64,000 nt of DNA. Source: SHVO01 sp041905525 (lineage in GTDB: Bacteria > Pseudomonadota > Alphaproteobacteria > Rhodospirillales > Rhodospirillaceae). How positions within the stretch are numbered: the first letter of the stretch is position 1; every line of letters starts with the position of its first letter. Shown one piece after another: positions 44,491 through 53,900 of the stretch. A program made the translations under genes and the position numbers. The notes below the pieces were generated by a model that saw nothing but the letters and a program-made list of their open reading frames with translations, ran no database searches and was not told the origin of the DNA. The DNA lies in the NCBI GenBank assembly GCA_041905525.1, contig JAYRKY010000001.1, positions 310,001-374,000 of the forward strand, written 5' to 3'.

Positions 44491-45422
44491 GTCGGTAGGC
44501 GGATGAAGCGCAAGGTGTCGCCGGAGCCCAGGACGAGCTCGCGTTCCGCGCTGGCCTCGTACATTTCCCCGTCGATGGTATAGGCGCCGGTGAAGGTTAG
44601 GCAAAGATCCGTGGTCCGGCCCACCGTGCGGCCCTTGCCGGGACGCAAGCGCCGCCGCAGCACGTCGGGCAGCGCGCGCAGGATCGCCAAGGGCGAATGA
44701 TCGACGGTTGCGTAGATCAGTTCGCCGTCGCCGGACTGGGGTTGCGGACGCAGGCCGAGAATCAGACGGTCCAGCGTCGTCGCGACGAAAACGAAAAACT
44801 TTCCGCCCGGAAGCGCCGTGTTGTTGCGCGAAAGTGCGATGGGCTTGGCTTCGCCGGTCGCCACCAGGCTGCGCCACAGAAGAAGCGACATCGCCGCCGT
44901 GTGGCTCGCGGCGTTCGGCATATTAAGCGGATAGATGTGACGGCGGCAGAACAGGATTCCTTCCACGATATCCGCCGCGCCGAAGAAGGCGCCGTAGCGC
45001 GCGGGCGCGTCGCCGTCGCGCACACTCAACACCGCGCGCGGCTGTGCATGCGCTTCGAGCGTGCCCGCGCGGTGGTGCGCCAGCACCGCCTTCAGGGCGT
45101 CGGGCGCCTCGCCGGTGAGGCTCCACGCCGCCGCGGTCATGTTGGTCTTGCCGCCGGGCAGCAGCGCCACCGCGGGCGGCTCTCGGTAGGGGCTCTGATT
45201 GAGCAGCGCGCCGAACACCAGACCCGCCGTGCCGTCGCCGCCGTTGACCACCAGCGTGCGTGCGCCCGCGTCCGCGCAGGCCTTCAGCGCGTCCGGGAGG
45301 CGCGCAATATCCTCGATCGCGACATGAAGAACGCCCGGCTCGCCCGACAGAAGGGGATCGATCCACTTCTCCGCGCGGCGGTTGCGTGTGCTCAGACGAT
45401 TGGTGATGACTGCAAGTGTCAC
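44487..45422 (-). CDS. Diacylglycerol kinase-family lipid kinase, probable ceramide kinase
   Basis: 311 residues from GTG 45422. The DAGK catalytic domain is visible: VVNGGDGTAGLVFG near residue 60 is the nucleotide-binding GGDGT, and LLPGGKTNMTAAAW near 88 replaces the usual P-L/G-GTxNDFAR. The C-terminal beta domain ends FTGAYTIDGEMYEA. Kinases of this family phosphorylate diacylglycerol, ceramide or sphingoid bases. In this locus ceramide is the likely substrate, giving ceramide-1-phosphate as a start for an anionic headgroup. Reads away from the lptF-like gene. Confidence 0.8.
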   Translation of the reverse strand: MTLAVITNRLSTRNRRAEKWIDPLLSGEPGVLHVAIEDIARLPDALKACADAGARTLVVNGGDGTAGLVFGALLNQSPYREPPAVALLPGGKTNMTAAAWSLTGEAPDALKAVLAHHRAGTLEAHAQPRAVLSVRDGDAPARYGAFFGAADIVEGILFCRRHIYPLNMPNAASHTAAMSLLLWRSLVATGEAKPIALSRNNTALPGGKFFVFVATTLDRLILGLRPQPQSGDGELIYATVDHSPLAILRALPDVLRRRLRPGKGRTVGRTTDLCLTFTGAYTIDGEMYEASAERELVLGSGDTLRFIRLPT

Positions 45423-45558
45423 GAGGGTCCGTTGTCGCGGAAAGATCTATCGGGTGCGCGCGGGCTGTCACAATGAGAAAGCGGATGTCACGGCCGGCGC
45501 TGAAAGCCTGGCATCGAACCGCGCGCCGATGCCTGCATTGTCGCCGCAAATTAGTTAT

Positions 45559-45587
45559 TTGATTGAAAAAAGTCGATATTTTATACT
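45559..45587 (+). promoter_or_regulatory. Strong sigma-70-like promoter for the LptF/LptG-type operon
   Basis: TTGATT at 45559-45564, an exact 17-base spacer, and TATACT at 45582-45587, in a strikingly A+T-rich patch. It lies about 50 bases ahead of the lptF-like start and is the best promoter match in the window. Confidence 0.65.
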
Positions 45588-45639
45588 TATTAACGCCCTC
45601 TCGTTCGGCCGCGTGGCCGGCAATACCTGGCCAGCGGCT

Positions 45640-46887
45640 ATGAAAGCCATCGACCGTTACGTCCTGCGCAACATCGTGCCGACCGTGGTGATCATCCTGT
45701 TCATCGCGTTCGTCATCCTGTGCATGGAACGATTGATGCGCCTCTTGGACATCGCGGTCGGCAACGGGGTTTCCACCCTCGTCGTCTTCCGCATGCTGTT
45801 TAATCTCATTCCCTACTACATCGGACTTGCGCTCCCGGTGGCCTTGTTCCTCGGCGTCTTGCTCGCCTTCCGCAAACTGTCGCTCCAGTCGGAGTTGGAC
45901 GCCATCAATTCCTGCGGCATCGGCGTGGACCGCATCATCCGCCCCGCCATCGGACTGGCCGCGGTGATGATGCTCTTCAATCTGATCCTCGCCGGCTATC
46001 TCAATCCCTACGGCCGCTATGCGTTGCGTGTCATCGAGTTCGACATCACCTCGGGCGTGATCCAACAGGGCATCGGCGAGGGGATCTTCATGAACCTCCC
46101 CAACGGCTACACGCTGCGGGTCGAACAATCCCGCGGCGCCGGCCGCGATCTGTACGGCGTCTTCGCTCACCGCGAGGCCGAAGACGGGCGCATCATCACC
46201 ATGACCGCGAAGCGTGGACAGCTCCTGACGAGTGTCCAGGACGGCATCGTCTCGCTGCGCTTGTACGACGTCACACGGTCCGAATGGGATCCGGCCGGCA
46301 AGGCGACGGGCACGCTGCAGACCGGCGTCTTTGATTGGCCGCTCAACCTCGCCGAACTCGCCCAGTTCCGCAAACGCGGCGGCGACGAGCGCGAGCTGAC
46401 CTTGTTCGAATTGATGCGCGGCGAATTTCAGAACGTGCGCGAAGGGCGCACCGGGAATAAAGCCGTGCAAAACCCACCGGCCGACATGCGCCCCGAGCGC
46501 GTGCTCTCGCCGTCGTCCGTGTCCTCCGAATTGCACGGACGCCTCGTCTTTTCCCTCTCGATGCTGTTTCTCCCGATCCTCGCCGCGCCGCTGGGCATCA
46601 TGACCCGGCGCGCCAGCCGGTCCTTCGGTCTGATCCTCGGCATCTTCCTGTTGGTCAGCTATCAAAAGGTGCTCGAGTTCACCGAAGCCTACACCGGCGC
46701 GACAGGCATGCCCTCGTGGCCGGCGCTCTGGGGCATCTTCGTGCTCTTTGTGATCGGCACGACCTATCTTTTCATCGCGACCTTCCGCCGCTCGGGCACA
46801 CCGCCGGTGCAGCGCATGGAAGCGCATTGGAGCGATTTCATCGGCAAACTCGTGGCGCCGTTCCGACCCAAGCGCAAACCGGCCTAG
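45640..46887 (+). CDS. LptF-type permease in the sphingolipid locus
   Basis: 415 residues from ATG 45640; the frame is open from 45382 but crosses the promoter. An LptF/LptG (YjgP/YjgQ) protein: MKAIDRYVLRNIVPTVVIIL is the coupling-helix start, three more membrane helices follow before a periplasmic beta-jellyroll (about 130-290), and two helices close it. The canonical lptF/lptG pair in Alphaproteobacteria usually lies with lptD, not here. The placement inside a ceramide locus suggests that it exports a sphingolipid rather than LPS. No ATPase is encoded beside it, so LptB at 29264 may be shared. Confidence 0.85.
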   Translation: MKAIDRYVLRNIVPTVVIILFIAFVILCMERLMRLLDIAVGNGVSTLVVFRMLFNLIPYYIGLALPVALFLGVLLAFRKLSLQSELDAINSCGIGVDRIIRPAIGLAAVMMLFNLILAGYLNPYGRYALRVIEFDITSGVIQQGIGEGIFMNLPNGYTLRVEQSRGAGRDLYGVFAHREAEDGRIITMTAKRGQLLTSVQDGIVSLRLYDVTRSEWDPAGKATGTLQTGVFDWPLNLAELAQFRKRGGDERELTLFELMRGEFQNVREGRTGNKAVQNPPADMRPERVLSPSSVSSELHGRLVFSLSMLFLPILAAPLGIMTRRASRSFGLILGIFLLVSYQKVLEFTEAYTGATGMPSWPALWGIFVLFVIGTTYLFIATFRRSGTPPVQRMEAHWSDFIGKLVAPFRPKRKPA

Positions 46888-46897
46888 CGGGTTGATC

Positions 46898-47974
46898 ATG
46901 ATTCTCTCGCGCTACCTCATTAAGTCGTTCGTCGTGCGCTTCCTCGCGCTGCTGTTCGGGCTCGTCATCTTCCTGCAGACGCTCGATCTTCTGGCCCAGG
47001 CCAACACCGTGCTTGAAGGCGGCGGGCCGCCGGCCGCGTCGCTGTTTCGTTATGTCCTGCTGCGGATGCCCTCGCTGATCGAAACCGTCGCGCCGTTGGC
47101 GGCGCTGCTCGGCGCCTTGACGGCCTTTGCCGTGCTGGCGACGAACAGCGAGATCATCGCCATGCGCGCCGCCGGCCGCTCGGTGCTCAGTCTTGTCGGC
47201 GGTCTTTCCGCCGTCGGTCTCACCTTCGCCCTGATGTTGTTTGCCTTCTCCGACCGCGTCGTCGTCAAAGCCAACACCGAACTCGAGCAGTGGCGCGACA
47301 ACGGCTACAAGACCGTGGTCGAGGAACCCGTCACCGGCCAGAACAGCTGGCTGACCGAAGGCAACACCATGATCCGCCTCGGCAAGATCCAGCGGGGCGG
47401 CGAGGTCCTCAGCGATGTGCGCGTGTTCCGCCTGGGCGATAACGCCGAAGTCGTCGACATCATCGGCATCCGCCTCGCTATCTGGGAAAACGGCAAATGG
47501 ACGGTGTTCGAGCCGCGTCGCATCGGCGGCACGGTGCCGCCCGAAACCCCGGTCGCGTGGGATACCAACATGCGCCCCGAGCATTTCGCCCGCTTCGCCA
47601 ACCAGGCGCCCAATCAACTGTCTCTCAAGGCCCTCCAGGAATATGTGGGCGAGAACGCCATGGGCTCCCGCCCGGGTTATTTCTACTCCACCTGGATCCA
47701 GCAGAAGATCGCCGGCCCCATCGCCCTGGCCTTGATGCCCTTGCTCGCCGGCATCGCCGCCTTCGCCCATCACCGGCAGGGTAGTTCGGTCATGGCCGTG
47801 GTGTGGGGCATCACCTTCGGGTTCATGTTCATCGTCATAGACAACATCCTCCTGGCCATGGGCCAGTTCGGCTCCCTTCCGCCTGCCGTCGCCGCATGGC
47901 TGCCCATCGCGCTTTTCGCAACCGTGGGGTTCTGGATCGTGTTTAACTTCGAAAATACAGGCGCCCGGACCTGA
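46898..47974 (+). CDS. LptG-type permease in the sphingolipid locus
   Basis: 358 residues from ATG 46898. Partner of the preceding gene: MILSRYLIKSFVVRFLALLFGLVIFLQTLD begins with the LptG N-terminus, PSLIETVAPLAALLGALTAFAVLATNSEIIAMRAAG is the conserved coupling region, a periplasmic domain spans about 125-250, and two membrane helices follow with IAGPIALALMPLLAGIAAF. Together they would form the transmembrane dimer of an Lpt-like exporter. Cargo is inferred from context only. Confidence 0.87.
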   Translation: MILSRYLIKSFVVRFLALLFGLVIFLQTLDLLAQANTVLEGGGPPAASLFRYVLLRMPSLIETVAPLAALLGALTAFAVLATNSEIIAMRAAGRSVLSLVGGLSAVGLTFALMLFAFSDRVVVKANTELEQWRDNGYKTVVEEPVTGQNSWLTEGNTMIRLGKIQRGGEVLSDVRVFRLGDNAEVVDIIGIRLAIWENGKWTVFEPRRIGGTVPPETPVAWDTNMRPEHFARFANQAPNQLSLKALQEYVGENAMGSRPGYFYSTWIQQKIAGPIALALMPLLAGIAAFAHHRQGSSVMAVVWGITFGFMFIVIDNILLAMGQFGSLPPAVAAWLPIALFATVGFWIVFNFENTGART

Positions 47975-48052
47975 TCTTAACGGTCTAAGACCTTCAAAAC
48001 GGCGGGGTCTAAGGGTATAAAGCGCCTCGTTTTCTTAAGGTTGGGCGGCTTT

Positions 48053-48859
48053 TTGAGCACACCGGCATTCAAGATCGGCTTTTGGACCGACAAGGAATTC
48101 CACCTTGATCGCATGAACCTGCGCGAGCTCACGGTCGCCTATTTCCAATATTACGCCATCGTCGCCTACATCGCGGTCGCGCTGGTCAGCGCCGGGCTTG
48201 CGCTGTCCGCGGTCCTCGAAGGGCGCGCGCCCCTTCTCGGCGTGCTGGCCTCGGTGGTCGTCGCCTTCTTCCTGTATCCGGTGGTGTGGTACGTGCTGCA
48301 TCGCTACGTCCTGCACAGCAAGCATATGTGGCGCTCGCCGCTCACCGCTGGTGTGTGGAAGCGGATCCACTACGATCACCACAGCGATCCCAATAATCTG
48401 AAAGTCCTGTTCGGCGCGCTCTACACCACGCTGCCGACGGTGGCGCTCGCCACCATGCCGGTCGGCTATCTCCTCGCCGGCTGGCCGGGCGCGCTCGCCG
48501 CGCTGTGCGGCGGCGTCGTTCAAACCTGCGTCTACGAATTCTTCCACTGCATTCAACACCTCGGCTATCAGCCGAAGTGGCAGTGGGTGCGCAAGATGAA
48601 GAAATTCCACATGGCGCATCACTTCCACAACGAGAACGGCAACTACGGCATCACGAACCTGTGGTGGGACCGCCGCCTCGGCACCTTCTATGAAGGCGCC
48701 AAGGACATGCCGCGTTCGCCGACCGTCTTCAACCTCGGTTACACGGAAGAGGTCGCGAAGACTTATCCGTACGTGGCCCGCATGACGCCGAATTGGCCTT
48801 ACAACACCAATCCGACCCATCGTAAGCGCGAAGCGAGCTCGGCCGCCGCCGCCAACTGA
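48053..48859 (+). CDS. Fatty acid hydroxylase / sterol desaturase-family membrane protein
   Basis: 268 residues from TTG 48053 (TTG 48041 adds four; no ATG fits before the conserved part). The three-box di-iron histidine pattern is clear: HRYVLHSKHMW, HYDHHSDP and HMAHHFHNENGNYG, with a further EFFHCIQHL between the last two. Several membrane helices flank it. Proteins of this family hydroxylate lipid chains, including the acyl chain of ceramides. Position between the Lpt-type permease and the ceramide synthase makes a ceramide acyl or sphingoid chain the likely target. Confidence 0.85.
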   Translation: MSTPAFKIGFWTDKEFHLDRMNLRELTVAYFQYYAIVAYIAVALVSAGLALSAVLEGRAPLLGVLASVVVAFFLYPVVWYVLHRYVLHSKHMWRSPLTAGVWKRIHYDHHSDPNNLKVLFGALYTTLPTVALATMPVGYLLAGWPGALAALCGGVVQTCVYEFFHCIQHLGYQPKWQWVRKMKKFHMAHHFHNENGNYGITNLWWDRRLGTFYEGAKDMPRSPTVFNLGYTEEVAKTYPYVARMTPNWPYNTNPTHRKREASSAAAAN

Positions 48860-48883
48860 CCTGCAGGGCAGGGGGCCCGGCCC

Positions 48884-50071
48884 ATGTCTCACACAAACGT
48901 GTCTCACGCAAACGAGTCTCAATCTTCCTCCTTTGCGCTGCGCCGCGTCGCGGGCAGTCGCGACCTCGGCCGGTTCCTCGAGGTCCCCCATCACACCCAG
49001 GGCCACGATCCGCACTGGGTCGCGCCGCTCGATTTCATGGAGCGGATGCGCTTCAACGAGCGCAAGAATCCCTGGTTCGGGCATGGCGAGGCCGCCTACT
49101 GGATCGCCGAGCGCGGCGGCAAGCCGGTCGGCCGCATCTCGGCCCAGGTCGACAAGACGCATATCGAGCTGCGCAAGGACGACACCGGATTTTTCGGTTT
49201 TTTCGAGTGCATCGACGATCAGGCCGTCGCCGATGCGCTGTTTGCCGCCGCGGGCCAGTGGCTCAAGGATCGCGGCATGCGCCGCTGTCTCGGCCCCTTC
49301 AGCTTCAACATCAATGAAGAGTCCGGCCTGCTTGTGGACGGCTTCAACTGTCCGCCCCGCATGGTGATGGGCCACGCCCAGCCCTACTACGGCGGGCTTG
49401 TCGAGAAGGCGGGCTTCACCAAGACCATCGACATGCTGGCGTATCTGACGCCGATGGATACCGGCTTGCCGTTCAAGCAGATCAAATGGCTCAACCGCGC
49501 GCTCGAGCGCGACAAGCGCCTGGCCGTGCGCGCCCTCGACACCAGCCGGTTCGAGGAAGAGATCGCCACCATCGTGCGCATCTTCAATGCCGCCTGGGCG
49601 GACAATTGGGGATTCATTCCGCTCACCGACGCGGACGTCGCCTACATGGCGTCCGAAATGAAGCCGCTGCTCGTGCCCGAACTGGTCGCTTTCGCCACCA
49701 TCGACGGCGAGCCGAAGGCCATGTGCGTGGCCTTGCCCGACCTCAACGAATTGATCCGCGACTTGCGCGGCCGCCTGTGGCCCACCGGATGGGCCAAGCT
49801 GGCCTGGCGCCTGCTCACCCGCCGGTCCTTCGCCGCCGGCACGCGCGTGCCCTTCATGGGCGTGCTGCCCGAGTTCAAGAACAAGCCCATGGGCTCTGTG
49901 CTCGCGCTGCTCACTGTCGGGCGTGTACGCGACATGTCGCTCAAGTTGCGCATGCCGGTGTGCGAGATGAGCTGGGTGCTGGAAAACAACACGCAAACCC
50001 GCCACTCGATCGAGGACATCGGCGGGCGCGTCTATAAAACCTACCGCATGTACGAGAAGCCGCTCGTGTAA
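48884..50071 (+). CDS. bcerS: Bacterial ceramide synthase (GNAT-like N-acyltransferase)
   Basis: 395 residues. N-acylates the long-chain base to form (keto)ceramide. The N-terminal RVAGSRDLGRFLEVPHHTQGHDPHWVAPLDFMERMRFNERKNP block and the GPFSFNINEESGLLVDGF, PYYGGLVEKAGF and FIPLTDADVAYM segments match what I know of the YghO-type acyltransferase that Caulobacter uses as bCerS, in a spt locus of the same kind. It has no eukaryotic Lag1 motif and no membrane helix. Starts 24 bases after the hydroxylase gene. The family match is strong and the exact substrate is inferred. Confidence 0.82.
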   Translation: MSHTNVSHANESQSSSFALRRVAGSRDLGRFLEVPHHTQGHDPHWVAPLDFMERMRFNERKNPWFGHGEAAYWIAERGGKPVGRISAQVDKTHIELRKDDTGFFGFFECIDDQAVADALFAAAGQWLKDRGMRRCLGPFSFNINEESGLLVDGFNCPPRMVMGHAQPYYGGLVEKAGFTKTIDMLAYLTPMDTGLPFKQIKWLNRALERDKRLAVRALDTSRFEEEIATIVRIFNAAWADNWGFIPLTDADVAYMASEMKPLLVPELVAFATIDGEPKAMCVALPDLNELIRDLRGRLWPTGWAKLAWRLLTRRSFAAGTRVPFMGVLPEFKNKPMGSVLALLTVGRVRDMSLKLRMPVCEMSWVLENNTQTRHSIEDIGGRVYKTYRMYEKPLV

Positions 50072-50112
50072 CAGCCCTTGATTGCGGGCCCGGGCCAACC
50101 TACCTGAGACTG

Positions 50113-50379
50113 ATGTTGGGACTTCTGTTCCGTTTGGCTGCGCTTGCGGCCGCCCTGATCGGGGCCGTGCTGCTTTTCGTCTACGCGGCCGTGGTCGCGC
50201 TCTTCTTCATTCCTGTCGTCCTCGCCCTCTTGTGGATCCTGCGCAAACGCGGTGTCGTCCGCTGGACCACCGTCAGCATGAGCGGTGCGCAATATGGCCC
50301 CCGCCGCCCCGCGCCTCCCGACGCCCCGCCGGTGATCGATCACGATCCCAACGACATCACGCTGGAGCGCAAGCCTTAG
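50113..50379 (+). CDS. Small membrane protein at the end of the sphingolipid operon
   Basis: 88 residues: a hydrophobic stretch of two close helices (about residues 2-45, LLFRLAALAAALIGAVLLFVYAAVVALFF) followed by a basic and then Pro/Asp-rich cytoplasmic or periplasmic tail. Starts 41 bases after bcerS in the same direction. No family recognised; could be an accessory to the lipid enzymes. Confidence 0.65.
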   Translation: MLGLLFRLAALAAALIGAVLLFVYAAVVALFFIPVVLALLWILRKRGVVRWTTVSMSGAQYGPRRPAPPDAPPVIDHDPNDITLERKP

Positions 50380-50384
50380 CGATG

Positions 50385-50411
50385 GCGCCGGGATACGAAC
50401 GAACCCGGTGC
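50385..50411 (+). terminator. Hairpin at the end of the sphingolipid operon
   Basis: GCGCCGGG (50385-50392) pairs with CCCGGTGC (50404-50411), one G.U, 11-base loop. A second tight hairpin CCAGGA/TCCTGG follows near 50423. No T-run, so termination is probable rather than certain. Confidence 0.4.
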
Positions 50412-50603
50412 TCGAAGAACCTCCAGGATGCTCCTGGGCTTCCATCACTTCGGGCCCGAACTCCCTACTTCACCATTTAAAAGACAGAGACACGAAGGCG
50501 TATCTTGGCGCGACCCACAGGAGCGCTTCTCTAGAAGGCCCACGTCGTCGGGCGTCCTTGCGAGGCCCGTTGTAAGCGTCATGCGGCGCGAAGATGCACA
50601 ATG

Positions 50604-50621
50604 TGGCGTGCCGTAGGTGAT
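50604..50621. repeat. Left copy of the imperfect 18-bp island repeat
   Basis: TGGCGTGCCGTAGGTGAT matches TGGCGTGCCATAGGGGAT at 57677-57694 at 16 of 18 positions, same orientation. The right copy lies in a tRNA-3'-end-like sequence, so the pair may be attL/attR of an integrated element. Confidence 0.45.
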
Positions 50622-50929
50622 GAAGTGGGCACATATGGAGGGTGCTATTGCCACTTCATCGCCGTCAGCCGATTAGCAGCTGAGCTCATATTGCTTGTCA
50701 GAAAGTGCTGCGCCACAGGGCTATCCCGGCATATCGAACAATCTCTTGCTTATGAGAAGCTCTTCCATCCAGAGCCAATGATCGTTTGTCGCAATGCGCC
50801 ATCGCTTCGACAATCGACTCGTGGGTCAGTCAGCAGACACTTGAGCACTTGCAGCACACTCATGACCGGGAATTCGAGACAAGGAAGTATAGTAGCCAAG
50901 TGCTACTCCCGCGCGGATATGGCTCAAAA

Positions 50930-50958
50930 TTGTATACTACTAGAAATTGTAATATACG
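50930..50958 (+). promoter_or_regulatory. Candidate promoter of the helicase-nuclease gene
   Basis: TTGTAT at 50930-50935, a 17-base spacer, and TATACG at 50953-50958, 24 bases before the ATG at 50983. GAGGG lies just ahead of the start codon. The short leader suggests no complex leader control. Confidence 0.5.
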
Positions 50959-50982
50959 GTTAGGCATCTATTACGAGGGCCC

Positions 50983-53900
50983 ATGGCTGCGAGGTATTTC
51001 CGCAATTCCGGAATCGAAGAACTCGAAAGGCTTTCCTCCGAATCGCCGCACGATTTGTTGCTGGCGAAGCGGATATTGGACGAGCTCGCGTATCGAACGA
51101 CGTCGCGGTCGCAAGCTCTGAAAGTAAAGTTAGAGGCGCGGATGAAATCCGGGGGGCCGTCTAAGCCGGAAGCACCACCAAAGGATTCAGCACCGAGGAT
51201 CGCGACGCCAGCACTTGCAAAAGCAGGTGAGCTTAAGCGTGAAATAGAGGCTGAAGAAGAAAACTGCAGGACGGAAACACAGAAAGAAGCAGCTATGAGC
51301 GAGCCGAGGATTTCAGCCGCGCAGCAACCGGACGCGGCAAACCATCATGCAAAAGCCAAGGAACAAGCGCTGCCAACTGCCAACCAACCAGCGTCTCCTA
51401 AGCCCGAGCTAACTCCGGAGCAAAAAGGCGTTACGCAGCTCATCGACTATGTGCGCGTGTTGCTCGAATTGAGCGATAAGCCAGTCTGGTCGCTCGGAAG
51501 CTACGGCAGTGTCGTCATTCATGAAGAAACGTTGCGAAATCGTATAGGCATTCATCACGATCTTTTTGATGGTGACGGTCTCATATATCTCAAGATTGAC
51601 CGTCTCCGTCGCGTTGATCCCCCGGAGCCGAAGCCAATTGCAAAAGATTGGCTGACTATTGCCCGCGATCCATTCAGCGAACCCGTCGTACAAACGCTGC
51701 GCACAGCGGTTATGACGGGTGCGGACGCGGAGCAGCACATAGCCAAGGGATTGGTCGATGCGGACGACGTAACCAAAACTCTCAAGCCGAAGCCGGGCGA
51801 AGATTTACGCGATGTAGTGTTGCGACTCGACCGCTTTCCAGAGGCTAAAGCGGCTATCGACACCTATCTTAATGAAACATGGCCCCAGTGGGCACATGAA
51901 GAACGGCCCCGGCGCGAAACGATCAATCTCTATGACCGGCTCTTTAGTGTTCAACAAGCAATCAAAATTGAAGGCTCTGACAAGCCTCTAGAAGTGGTTT
52001 GGGGCATCGGCGTTGCCCGATGGAAGGTGCCGCCCAATGAGTTGGATCACCCGCTCATAGAGCAACTGGTTGAGCTTGAGTTAGATGATGCTGGCGCAAT
52101 TCTCGTTAGACCGCGCAGTGTTGATCCGATTGCGGCTTTGAAGCCATTTGCCGCCATGGAAAATCCTGGGACCGATTTAGTGGCACGTTACTTCCGCGAA
52201 CACTTTGCAAAGCTGCCGCCTGAGAAAGAGTTATCGCCGTACGATAATGAATCCTTCACCCCGATATTGCGTTACGCCTGCGCACAATTTGATCGTGCTG
52301 GACGCTATCATCCTGACACGTCGAAGCCAGACGATAGAAAAGTACCAGCCGCCGGGGCAAATTTGTTAGTCACGGATACATGGGTGCTTTATGCGCGGCC
52401 GCGTTCCGAGAACTTCTTCATCACGGATTTGGAACGTCTGCGTGAGGCAGTTGAAAAAGCCGACAAGTTGCCCGGTCCTTCAATCGCTCTGGTTTCTGAG
52501 CCGTCAGACGAAGTTACCTACAGTATCGGCGGTCGCTTCAGCATGGGCGGAGGAGCGGGAACGATCTCCGCTGGCGGTGAAAGCGAAAGAGCAGGAAGTG
52601 TTCAGCAGTTCTTTTTCCCCAAACCGTTCAATGATGAGCAAATCGCAATTGTCGAGCGGTTGGAAAGTGATGACGTTGAAGGAGTGGTCGTTCAGGGTCC
52701 GCCCGGAACAGGTAAGACACACACCATAGCTAACATCATCTGCCATTATCTAGCGACGGGCCGCCGTGTACTCGTAACTTCAAAAAGCGAAGGCGCGCTC
52801 ACGGTGCTGAGAGACCAGATTCCGGAAGGGGTCAGAGACCTCGCTATAAGCCTTCTGACCTCCGAGCGAGAGGGGCTCAAGCAACTAGAAGCGACCGTCA
52901 ATATATTGGCATCCAAGATTGCTTCACTTGATACGCGCGCTACGGAACGGGACATAGCCGACAGTGAAAAGCGTGTCTCAGAACTCAATCGCCGCATCAA
53001 GGTGATCGACGCCGAATTGCGCGGCTTTGCTGAGAAACACCTTAGCCGTATTGGCGGGGGCGAGAATGTAGATGGGATTTTGCCAATCGAGCTGGCCGAA
53101 AAGATCATAAAAGAAAGAGACCAGTATGCATGGTTTCCGGATCGGCCCGAGCTTTCAGAAAACCACAAACCGAAGTTCAGCAATGCAGATATTGCGACCC
53201 TTCGAACGGCCCGCAAAAAAGTGTGCGCTGATTTATCCTATCTCGGCGTCAATTTGCCGAGCGTATCCGACCTTCCAGACGCAGCGAATTTAGCCGCAAT
53301 ACATCAAGACCTGGCGAATGCAGCTCGCATAGAACGAGCGCGCCAACCGGACTCGCCAGTAATGTCATCGCTTGAATCCGACCTTATAGCCCGCGCCGAA
53401 GCATTGCTTGGTGCTGTGGAGGCTATCCTTGCGGTGCATGAAAAATGTGAGGCCGCACCCTGGCTTGCCAATCTCTATGCGATATGGCGAAGGACCGGAC
53501 TAGACGCTGAGGCAGTAAGAGCGCTGGCGCAGCTTATAAGCGCAATTAGTGACCCGGTGCGTCGTCGGACCAAGATTGCCGCCTATGCAGTAGCTGTTCC
53601 CGATCAAGCGCATGTCGTCGGCGACCTTCGCGAAGCCATTTCGCGAGCGGCTTCGGGGCAAAGACCTTTTGGGATAATCCCAATCGGAAAGAGCGATGCT
53701 CGTTCGGCCTTCGCCGAAATCCGAATTTTGGACCAAGTGCCAGCAAACGAAAATGAGTGGAAGCGTGTCCAGGAAGTTGTTCAATGGCGAGGGGAGATTG
53801 CGACCGCCGTTGTTCAATGGCGGGCGCTTACTCCTGAATACTCACTTCCCGAAATACCCGAGCGGCTTGAAGATGCGGCGCGAGCGCTTCACACACTGCT

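Larger units (their letters stand above)
50380..50982. other. A+T-richer region before the helicase-nuclease gene
   Basis: 603 bases with no supported gene: the short frames here lack start sites and conserved sequence. It marks the change from the G+C-rich flanking DNA to the island. It contains the operon hairpin (50385-50411), one copy of the 18-bp direct repeat (50604-50621) and the promoter of the helicase gene (50930-50958). Confidence 0.5.

Noticed and set aside
44923..46899. 658-codon open frame on the minus strand
   Set aside because: Antisense shadow of the lptF-like gene and its promoter, with low-complexity His/Asp/Gln residues.
48035..50098. 687-codon open frame on the minus strand
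   Set aside because: Antisense to the hydroxylase and ceramide synthase genes, both with clear family motifs; high G+C makes long shadow frames.
50421..50436. att-like tRNA end near the operon hairpin
   Set aside because: TTCG and GGCGCCA near 50379-50411 (minus strand) look tRNA-like but the loop is 11 bases and the other arms are absent; explained better as a hairpin.
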